From Euperipatoides rowelli (Eukaryota > Onychophora > Udeonychophora > Euonychophora > Peripatopsidae), in the NCBI GenBank assembly GCA_003024985.2, contig PXIH01S0027465.1: a stretch of DNA of 12,540 nt, one strand, 5' to 3'. The first letter of the stretch is position 1. Each line of letters opens with the position of its first letter. The translations under genes and the position numbers were made by a program. This document shows, piece by piece, positions 1 to 10,300 of this stretch. Under the pieces are notes generated by a model, which had not been told where the DNA came from, searched no databases, and saw only the letters and a list, made by a program, of their open reading frames with translations.

Positions 1-201
1 TCATTGTTAGCTACAAAAATTATTCAAATTAATGTTCAAAGGGACTAAAATATATTTGTTTTTAATCATACCAAATGATTTAAAAAAAATTAAAATCAGG
101 GGATTTAAATGAATGCAATCATTACAATTTCAATGTGGAGTGGAAAGGGTTAATATTTTTTTAATTCCTCCCCATCCCGTTGAAAAAAATAGTGTTGGAG
201 A

Positions 202-212
202 GGGGGGGGGGG
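202..212 (+). repeat. G11 homopolymer
   Basis: Eleven consecutive G residues directly precede a locally GC-rich patch (cgcacttggg, then gtcccggctggg). Long G runs are rare in this AT-rich sequence; the only longer one is at 5967-5984. It may mark an old repeat insertion, but no ends or target duplication are visible. Confidence 0.8.
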
Positions 213-573
213 CGCACTTGGGTCATTTTAATAATTTTGGGTCCCGGCTGGGAAAGGTTTACTCACTACTGTCCTAAATTATATTTTCTGTTCTCTTTAT
301 CGATCTTAGTGCTGAAATTGTTTTCCGAAGGAAGTGGAAAAAAAATAAATCAAAAGCAGTATTTAAATAGTTTTTCACAAGAGAAATATCTTTGAAGGAG
401 AGCACAGTGCTTCATAATATGCAGTAACTTTAAATCAAAATCTCATAAAAAGCGCAAAGAAGTTTTTAATTTACAAATGATTGAAAATTTCATATCTGCC
501 ATTATTCAATCACTCACCGATGCATAAGTATCGCATTATGAATATTATGATGGCGAAATACCTGCATCATATT

Positions 574-614
574 CTAATGGTTTACCATTAGACAAAGTCT
601 AATTTCGAACCCAT
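574..614. repeat. Nested inverted repeats plus tRNA B-box-like TTCGAACCC
   Basis: CTAATGGT (574-581) and ACCATTAG (584-591) form a stem; overlapping it, ATTAGAC (587-593) pairs with GTCTAAT (597-603) across AAA. The next bases, 604-614, are TTCGAACCCAT, which recurs at 12460-12470 in the repeat at the right edge. TTCGAACCC resembles the polymerase III B box, so a degraded tRNA-derived SINE is possible; the only A-box candidate (tggcgaaatacc, 551-562) is weak. Confidence 0.45.
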
Positions 615-1312
615 CACCTATGGTGAATGAGCCCAACACATTGACTATTTATTTAATCAGATTTTAAAATTTCTGAATTTTTTAAATATTTTATTGCATC
701 TTATCTCGATTAATATTTTTCTAATACAAAGTTTACAGTACAGTGTGCTTTTAGACACATCCAACCTAATATATTAATTTTCTGATTCTAAAGCATTAAA
801 ATTTGAGAAAATTTTCAAATTATAAAAATGAGAATTTTATTTAGTATTTTATAGAATTTAAAGCAAAATGTAAAATTTTCATATCACTACTTTAATGTTT
901 GTCTAGCAGTTCTAAATATTTAACTTTAAAAAAAAAAAAGTTTATTTGCGAAAGAGAATTTTTTTAACAAACCATCTAGCGTTAGAATTCAAATTACTTT
1001 GAATTCAAAAGGATTTTTCTTCTCTCATTTTAAATTCAACATCATTTGATTTCTAATTCTTAAATGTTGGTTGGCCCAGGAATGTTCTCTTTTATGAATA
1101 GATTAATTATTAGCAAAGTTAAATCATTAAAATTTATCCAATATTCACACAAATTGACTAGAGATTACCATTGTTTAATGATATTGATAGCTTTGATTCA
1201 CAATTAATAGTAAAACTACAAAATAGTCTTATGTGTCTGCTTTTATTTAAACTTGGCAGCTATATTGAGCAAAGAAGTTTGAAAATCTTGTTAATCTGAA
1301 AATTTGTCATAG

Positions 1313-1366
1313 GTGGTGGATTTTGGAAACAGTCTATTTCAGCCGAGTTCTTACCTGGAATCAAAG
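1313..1366 (+). CDS. GAPVD1: GAPVD1 candidate exon A (54 nt, phase 1 to 1)
   Basis: A short candidate exon follows the acceptor ttgtcatag and ends at AAAG|gtaatt. Read in the phase required by the next exon (two bases to finish a codon, one base left over) it has no stop and encodes GGFWKQSISAEFLPGIKG, with the first and last glycines split across introns. The one base left over is exactly what exon B at 4126 needs to make G|GT. I do not recall this peptide in vertebrate GAPVD1, where the segment before the first TWSTDVL motif is different, so support is only splice signals, phase and a more protein-like composition than the flanks. The acceptor's pyrimidine tract is weak. Its length is divisible by three, so skipping it would not shift the frame. 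Confidence 0.55.
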
Positions 1367-4300
1367 GTAATTATGTGATATGGTACCCTGATAAAAAAAT
1401 TTATGATTAAAATGTGCTGTACTTATTTGTCGTTTAATTGCTTTTTTAAAAAATGAAATGTTTATAAAATGGATAATTTGCTATTAAATTGATTACAAAA
1501 ATTCATTACATCCATTAGCCTACTATTCAAACACTACATAGAGCACTGATATATTTTCAACTATTTAAACCATAAGTGACACCTGTTTATCACAAATATC
1601 AAGCTTTTGTTCAATATATGCCAGATTCTACAAATTAGCATAAAATTATGTCATGCCAAAATATTGAACTGAACATACTGTATATTGAAATATTAACATT
1701 TAGGCTAGATGAAATATCACATAATTAAATTATATAATACCTTGTAATGTTACAATTTGACTGGAAATGATACATATTTGGACCCTAATATCTTTTGCTT
1801 CCTTATAATATAAATTGATACTTTCAAAATTAAAGTATCCTGCTTACTATTTGAACACATATTCTACAAGTATTTTCTTCCATATTTTTTTTAATGGCAG
1901 TAGAGAATATTTTTAGCACAAAGGTTTCAAAATACTTGCAATAATTATTTTTCTCTTGTTGCAATATTCTTTTCTACAATATTTGTGGTTAATTAAGTGC
2001 TATAACTACAGTATTTAATAAAAAATTAGGTATTCTGATGACATTCTTACAATATTTAACTTTTAATAATAAAATAATGCTTCCTTTCCATTAATTGTCT
2101 TTCTGGATCCTCCATCTAACAAACTTTAATTTATTATTGAAAAAGCAACATTTATTCACTTTTTTTTCAAAAGTGATCTTTATCCTTCATTCCTGAATCA
2201 AGAAATGGCAGCCCAATTAGAACTAGTTGATTGATTCTGAGACATTTTGATGTGAAAATAATACTAAACAAAAGATTATTATTTGAACTGCGTAGTGGAT
2301 AAGCAAAAAAAAAAAAATAAAAGTTACAAATGTAATTATTACTTGAAGAAAGTGTAAGGAGACTGTTTGGAATTTTTAAGATTAAATTTAAATCCTTTTT
2401 TGTTAAATATATTCTAGAATGACAGAATTATTTTATTTTAATAAAATATATTTTACTAGGTGTCGATGAGGAAAACTGTAAAGAATTCATTACTTGGAAA
2501 AGGGTGTAGGAGGAAGGGAACTTGATACAAAACTTTGGAATTTTAAGATTAAATTTAAATCTATATAGATTAATACATTCTCAGGATGATGCTACTATTT
2601 TATTTGAATAAAATATAATTCTCACCAGGTTTTCAAATCGCAAGTAATGATGATAATTTTTTTTTTTTTAAAGTTCTAATTATTACTAAAAAATTGCTAT
2701 TTTGTAGAAACTTATACAGTCTTTCAAATGTATTTAGGAAAATTGAAAAGTTATTTAACTTTATAAAATATTGTATAATGCAATATACTGTATAAATAAA
2801 AGATAAAGTGGTTAAAAGAAAAATTTAAAATTTATTCAGATAGACAATAAAGCTAAGTGTAGACCAAAACAATAATACTCCTTTCTAGGTGAAGCAATCG
2901 TCTGTAGGACAAGGTGGCTCATTTCCATTATGAGTTGGGTTAACCTATTTTTGGCATATTACTAAATTTTTTAGACTTTTTAATTACAGTGTGTCTAGAA
3001 TAGCATTATAGGTTAAAGACTCAACTAAATTGAATCTATCAAATTAAAGCCATTTAATCCCCGAATATTATACTGAATGATTAGAGCCAAAAAAAATATT
3101 CATTAGAGCTGAAAAATATTTCAATCTCACAAAATCATATTTAATAAAATAACAAGCTAACAATTGAAGAAAAACTTTGCCATAATGAAAGTAAAACTGA
3201 TTGCATAATTCCATTTACCCTGGGTTTTATTTGCTATTAAGTCACTTAATTTGCACTAGAGTATATACAGTAAATAATAAGTCAAATTGATTTTGGTTCA
3301 TATAATAATTAAAAATGGGTAGGGAGGGGATTCTATTGGATTATGATGGAAATATTAAAAGTCCATTGAAATAAAGATGTTAAGGAATTGTTAGGTGATC
3401 TATTATATTATGGCTGAAAAATCCTGAATGCCAGTCACCGTTGCTACTAAAAATAGGGTCAATCAACAAAAAAAAAAATATTTTTTTTAAATATTACTTG
3501 AACTTCTTTTAATTAAGATGTATTATTGATAGAACAATAATGGCCCATAACCAAAAAAAAAATCTATTATTATTTTATTTCTTTGAATAAACTTTTTACA
3601 GTATATGGTTATTTAATTTTTAATGCCACAAGATAGTTGTTTCTCAATTAATATTTTGGCATTCTATTGTTGCCATAATAGTTTTACAAATGTATTTAAA
3701 TCATGAGAAATATTCTTGCCTGTACAGCCTTTTTTTTTTTTTTAAATTATTTAAAAATATTTTACATTGTAGTAGAAGTTGTAAGTATTTCCACTTTCAT
3801 CCAGAATTTCAAGAGGAATGTTATCCTCAGATAAAACCATATAAATGGATTTCTTAAAAATTTAGCTATTAACAAATTGTTTGGAGTGGGGAGAGGGAGT
3901 TGGGTAGTGTTGGCATAGTTCCAGTAAAAAAGGAACTAATATAAGTTCCTTTAAAAAAACAAGAACTAGTTACTGTTTTTAGCTTCTGTTTTGAAAAATA
4001 GTTTTCCTTTTATTTCTTTGAACTTTACTGAAAAAAATATTTACCATCCTGTTATTATGATTGAAAAAATAATGTCTTCCCTTCATTTAAGTGAAAATAA
4101 TATCTGCAACATTTTTGTTTATTAGGTGACGAAACAAAATCAATAATAAGCGACACTTGGAGCACAGATGTTTTAGCTAGTGATTCAGAACCTTTAGAGC
4201 AATCTGAAGCTGTAGTTGATCGTCTGCGAGAGATAACTGAGGAAAGGCACCCTCCAGAAGGAACTCAGGTAATTGATTAACCACTTGCATATTTATTATG

Positions 4301-7300
4301 GGTGGATTACTTTTTTTTTTTAGCTTGAAAAGAGAAGAATTTTCTCCAGTTTACCCCATATTGTGTGGGTAGTCCTTTTTTTAAGGCGACAAACATTTTT
4401 ATCTTTTTTCTGTATTAATTAATGGAATCTTGGAAACTATTGAAACAGCAACAAAAAATAGAATTTAAGTGGAGTATACGATAAAATATAAATTTGGAGT
4501 CTAAATAATAATTTTAAAAAATATCAATGTTATTTTTAATTAGAGTGCCAATCATATTTTTTTTAAAGTACCCGGTAAGAAATATTTTAGTCATAAAGAT
4601 ATAATTTTTGAGAACACTGCATCTATTAGTGATGTTTTTATGATATAATCTATAACCTTTTTTTTTTTTTCTTCATTCTCGCACTTGTATCTTAATTGCT
4701 GTTAGATGTAACATACCTGTATTAGAGTGTCATAATTGTCTCAAAACTGTTTGCTTTTATCATTCTAAGATCAATGATTTTTTTTTCCCTGTGCATTTTC
4801 CAAAGGGAACACTATGGGTAAAAAATCAAATTGATGACCATCAATAACTTGTGGGGTCACCTTTTATGTCCATTTTTTTTACTTTTAATTTTTTATAAAT
4901 TTTGCCATTGAGCCTAAGCATGTTTGTGCCAGATAGGGGATGACCTGATAACCTGTTCATGATCCAGGAAAATTATGATTTTTTTTTAAATATCAAATTT
5001 TTTTCATCGCCAGCTATTATGGGATTTGAAAGACATTTGAGTATATTAGTCATGACAGTGACATATGGATGATTCATTCATTTAAAGGCTAAGAAAATTT
5101 TGATTTTTTTTCCCCACTTTGAACTTTAAATTTTTTTTCATTTCCAGATCTTATGATAATTTTTCAAAGTGTGCCAAAGAGTCTAAACATGTCGGATATA
5201 TGGGATGATTACCTGATTTATATCTAACAAACAATTTGATTTTCTTTTTCATACTTTTTCCATTCCCGGTTTGTAAATGTACCATCGAGTTTATGCATAT
5301 CTGTGAAACACTGTATGGAGTTATTTTATTTACATTCAATGGAAATTTTGATTTTTCTCTTTGGATTTTGAAATTTTTTTCATTGACAACTTTTATAGGA
5401 TTTGTACTTGTTCCTTGGAATATAAGCCAATACTGTATGTGACCTAAAGGTTATCATAAGATTGTGCAAACTGCACAACTGAGTGCAAATTACCATGACG
5501 TATGGAGTAATTACCGTACTTGATTTATGTCCATGGAAAATTTATGATTTTCCTCATAATAAATCCATTGTCAAATGGGATGTGGATTAACAACGCAATG
5601 GTTATTTTTATTTTAATGAAATTGACATAATTAATTATTTATAATCTAGCTTAAAAAAATTTAGCCTATAGTGCTGAAATTAAAAAAAAAAAATTATAAT
5701 TATATGAACATCAATTTGTAATTAGCCTACAATAAGTTAGCAGATATGCAATTTATAAAACTTATAGGCAGTTTATTTATAAATTAGTCAAATCCTCCTC
5801 TTGATGAAGCATTTTGAAAATGATTAATAAACTATCAAAAAAAAAAAAAGATTAAATCTGGGACAGCTTTTTTGTAACTTTCCAAAGAGTACATAAACAG
5901 TATTCATTCCAAATGGACCATTTACAAATATATAAACATGACTTTTTCTCCCTTGGTTTTTTTTTTGGGGGGGGGGGGGGGGGGAAGAAAAAAACCAGAT
6001 CAATTTACTCATTTTTTTTAAATGTAGACAGTAATATTGAAATGATGAAACCTAGCTGTTTATGTGTCAATGTGCTCAGTTAATCCTTCAATCATTGATG
6101 TAGTTAAGGATATACAGTCTTGTCATTTTTATTCATTATTATTTTATTTTACATAGGCACTTAGAATCTTGTTTGTTAATTAATTTTTTTACATTCATTG
6201 TTTACAGTGTGCATTGATTTATATGCTGAATGCACAGCACACAATGCATAATAGCTTTTGGGTTCGGTCCTCCACTTTATTTATTCAGATTGAAATTGGA
6301 GTGCTGAAAATTTTTGAGTTCGTCAATCACAAATTGAGCAATCAACATTTAAGATTGCAACATGGGCCTACTTGGGCCTGTACTTTTCTAAAAGTATGAA
6401 GAGGTAACCCTGGCCTTTATAAAATTGCAGGCAAAGAAAACAAAATTTGAAGGAGAGATAATCTTAGAGATGGCAAGTGCAGTGAATTTGAATGAACCAA
6501 ACTTTTGTGTCGGAAGTATAATTTGTGCAAATTGTTGATTTTGTGACCATCTGTGAAATATAAATAATAAGCTTTAAACTTAATTAGCAATTAATGCCCC
6601 AAAGCAAAGTATAATTGCATTTTGGAATGAATGAATTAAGAAATTAAATTTAACAAATGATGTCTAATCTATTATTAGTGTAAGGAAGGAGTATGTTATT
6701 TAGATTGGCTGCTTGATCAGATTGAAGATTCATTTATGAGGAGTAGAAATATTCTTAAAGACAATTTTGATTGTGCTTCCTTTATTATGTGAAAATTATT
6801 TTAAATAGTAAAATGGTGGTTTGCCGTATTACTTTTTTGAACAGTTTATTTTGATTTTTTAGTAAAAATTTAAAAATAAAGCTACTGTTATGATATCAGC
6901 TTTTTTTTTTTAAATTTTAGTCTGGTTTGCTGGATGTGGAAACTGCCAGTGAGACTTGGAGTACAGATGTTTTAGCTTCAGATTCTGAACCACCTGAAAT
7001 GAAGCAAGAAGAACGTTTGCATGAACTAGATACTGATGATTCAAGCAGTGTAACACGTTCAGAACTTGATGTTCAGTTAATTGATTTCAAATCAATTGAT
7101 CAAAATGAAGATGGAGCCACACCTTTAGCTTCAGGTAAGTGATAAATTTATATAAGTTTCAAACTAACAATAAACTTGCTTTCGGGTTATAATCTTTTGT
7201 TGATAAAATTAAATCCTTAATTATATATAATGTTTTTAAAAAATTGCATTAAAAAAATAGATTTTAATTATCGTAAAACGCTGACGATGTGTGCGCCACT

Positions 7301-10300
7301 ACACAACTTAGTTGATTTTAAGGAAATTAGCACACTTATGTACTAACCTGTATGTAATGTTAATGTATTATTGTTATAACGCGAGTGTAGAACGAGAGCA
7401 TGAGTAGAGTAGGTAGAAAGCAGACGACAGAGCTGCTAGAAAGATGCCATGTATAATACCTCTGTGAATAAAGGCCGTTTTATAAATAACTGGTTGTCTA
7501 AGCCCTCCAGAATGTGTTGAAACATAACACATAAGGACACACCACACACTAGCCCACAAGTGTGTGTCCATCATAATACCGATAAATTACAATGCAAAAT
7601 TTTATTATTATTAGTGTATTTAATTTTTTAATACTGTGTTTCAAAAGAAAATCTTGAAAGTCATCATTTCTTCACAGTGATAAGCTTATAAATAAGCAAT
7701 TGTATTGTCTTGAAAAAGTTTTTAAAAACTATAAAAACATTCGTTTTAAGTTCAAAATTCCCTAAATCACTTTTTTTTGTGGATTGTTAATTTAATAATT
7801 ACTGTACACCTCAATATTAAAATGTCTTTTATAATTATTAATATAATTGACGATCAACTGAAATTTAGTGGAAAATGGCACATAATTATTTTTAGTTAAG
7901 TCTTTAAACATTCTGATATGTTATCATCTGAGGTATGTCAAGTGCAGTGAGAATGCCTGACAATTATTAATATCCTGTATTAATTGTGCTTTTAAATCCA
8001 AACTTGTTTCGTTCATTCGTGGTGTGACAGTATAATGTGATAACTGTATTTTGTTGTCACAAACTACTATCAGGCTTGTTTTTATAGTCACAAAACAAGG
8101 AATCGGCTGCCTCTAAAAATGCATCTTTAAAGTTGTTTGCATATAGATACTTCACTTCATCAAAAAATCTCAAGGAAAGTTCTGTGAAAAGCATTGACGG
8201 GCAAACTTACATGCATCAAGCATAAATTATTAACTAGTGCTTCCTATAATGATATCTCATATCGATTATGAAATTATGCCTTCACTTATATTCATTATAT
8301 TTAATGCTATTTCTGAATTTTTTTTTTTTTAATTAACAAAAATGAATTAAGTTGTCAATGTATTCCTTAGATAAATATGTTAATTAGTCAAAAAAATTTA
8401 TAAGATCATAAGACTAATTTAAGTTTTTATTTAAATTTGTTTTAGGTAGTCGAAGCCCAATAGAGGGTCCACCTCCTAAACCACCTCGATTGTTTGTACA
8501 TAGTGCTTCTGAAAGTGCTGACTCTGAAGGCACATCTAGTGGCCGCCATTTAATAACCATGACTAGCGAAGACACAATTGAAGAATCAGAAAATGAAAGT
8601 AAAGAAGAAGAAGTCACTTTTAGATCAGAAAAGACTCCAAATAAGGATTATGATAGCATTAAGATTAGGAGGCAACACAAAGATTCATCTGGTTCTTATA
8701 ACACAAATATAATTTCTCCTGGATCAGGAAGCCGCAGCCAGGTTACCAGTGAACCAATTTCTATACCATCAGATAATGGACATCCTGAAAACAGACCAGT
8801 CGAGTCACCCAGGGAGAGCATGATGGGTATGCAGACCCTGGGTCGTCTAAGTCTGGCTATGGATAATCTTCCCGATGATTGTGGTGCCACTGTCGACCCT
8901 TCCTTTTTAATGAGGGGTCTTCGGGAATCAGATCTTACAGAAGTGGCAGATAATGAGTTTCCACGTCGAAACTCTGCTATTGACTTATTATCGGAAGATC
9001 TTGAACGAAGAATAAGTTTAAGTAGCAACAACTCAGTAACACGGGTTCTGTCTTCTACTAGTTTGGATGTGTTTGAACCTGTACTGTTTGAAAGAGATGA
9101 AACCTCATATTATGGAGAAGGACGTCCAAAAAGTAATACTAGTGATACCTTAGTTGATTTACAAGAAGACAGTCATCCAGAAATACAAATAAAGGAGAAT
9201 AATGTCAATCATATTGATCATCAAGATGGTTTATTAAGTTTTCGCCGCAGCCTTACAAGTAATTCTAGCTCAGGAAGCAGCAGTGGTGAAGATTTAATCA
9301 AACTGAAAAGCAGCAGCAGTATTACTGACAGTACTTCTAACGGAGTGGAGTCTTCCTTTACTGTAGTTGGTGCTATTGCAAAAATTCCAACAATTAAAAA
9401 AAGTGAAGACAAAAATCCAGAAAAGGTAAATTTTTTCGATAATATTATTTTAAAATATTATCGATACTTTATTTACTTTTTAGCTCTTTCACTAGGAAAT
9501 AAAGTTGAGAAAGAATCCTAATTTCACTAACAATAAGTTTGAAAGACACTCGCTAAATAATAACTTTGTATTCACTGAACCGTGTAAGTTATAAAAGTCA
9601 AGAGTTGAGCGCTGCTTACAAAAAAATATGTCGAATATACAGGAATTAGCATAGTTTTCATAATGGTCTTTGCTAATGAATTGGTGTTTTGTGATTATAT
9701 TTTTTTTTTGTGATAAAGAATTTTCTTTAGGGGGAAAAAACATCTTAGTAAGATGAGAACGGAGATTGAGAACATGAAGATGCTTTATGGTAAAATCTCA
9801 GAATAATGCGCAGAGATGTTGCCAATATAGAAGTGAAAGAAAAGATCATGATTGTCTGGGCTACACATTTTATATGTGTATTATAGAAGCACAAATATGC
9901 ACACATCAATGTGTAAAGCTAACCTACTGTATCCATGCTAGAATTACAGTAAGAGTGAGAAAATCAGAATTTGCCACATTTTTTTTTTAATAAATTAAAA
10001 TAATAGTCATATACTGTATATACTTGGAGTAAACTATAATGATAAAATATACAGATTATCTCATATTGTTAGTGTGAGCTTCTCAAACTTGATTGTACGC
10101 TCTCCCCAAATCAGCTTTAAAAAAATCCTATGGTCCCTCACACAACAAAATCAATAAAAAAAATTTAGAATTTATTTCAATGCGTTGTATTGTAAATTTT
10201 AACATGACATTAATTATTTTATTTAAAAAAAAAAAAGATAAAACAAATATAAAATACAAATTGTAAATTTCAACTTACCATGTTTTTTTTCCAATATATT

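Larger units (their letters stand above)
1..1312 (+). other. Intron (3' part) upstream of exon A, AT-rich
   Basis: No convincing coding block is seen. The stretch holds a G11 run at 202-212 followed by a GC-richer patch to about 265, a nested hairpin near 574-604 with a TTCGAACCC box, and otherwise AT-rich sequence. If exon A is not real, this intron continues to 4125. Confidence 0.6.
4269..6920 (+). other. Intron B-C (about 2.65 kb, phase 0)
   Basis: GT..AG intron between the two TWSTDVL exons. It holds the ~130-bp tandem array (4853-5585), the T10G18 tract (5957-5984) and a slightly GC-richer segment at about 6210-6430 with a 61-codon open frame of no recognisable similarity. I do not consider any open frame here to be a gene. 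Confidence 0.75.
7135..8445 (+). other. Intron C-D (about 1.31 kb, phase 1)
   Basis: GT..AG intron. A CpG- and GC-richer insert occupies about 7265-7580 (see the LTR candidate); the rest is AT-rich. A 7-bp inverted repeat TGTGACA (8023-8029) / TGTCACA (8055-8061) is present. No coding block is supported. Confidence 0.75.

Noticed and set aside
180-395. A 71-codon open frame containing LKLFSEG, recalling KLFSEG in the GAPVD1 RasGAP-like region, after an acceptor-like cttag
   Set aside because: Only six residues agree, the surrounding residues do not follow the family, no usable donor follows, and RasGAP exons should lie much further upstream of the linker exons.
5151-5442. Overlapping open frames on both strands
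   Set aside because: They lie wholly in the ~130-bp tandem array and reflect repeat sequence, not genes.
6214-6399. A 61-codon + strand open frame in intron B-C
   Set aside because: No recognisable similarity, no splice phase fit, and the length is within chance for an interval of this size.
6431-6535. Possible extra exon after attgcag, open for 35 codons
   Set aside because: It would need phase 0 at both ends to sit between exons B and C, and none of the available GT sites gives that phase; the peptide is unfamiliar.
8696-9031. A 111-codon minus-strand open frame
   Set aside because: It is the antisense shadow of coding exon D, whose sense frame has splice support and family context.
9787-9990. 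A 67-codon + strand open frame in intron D-E
   Set aside because: Cysteine- and histidine-containing by chance, no recognised motif spacing, and no splice signals that fit phase 0 on both sides.
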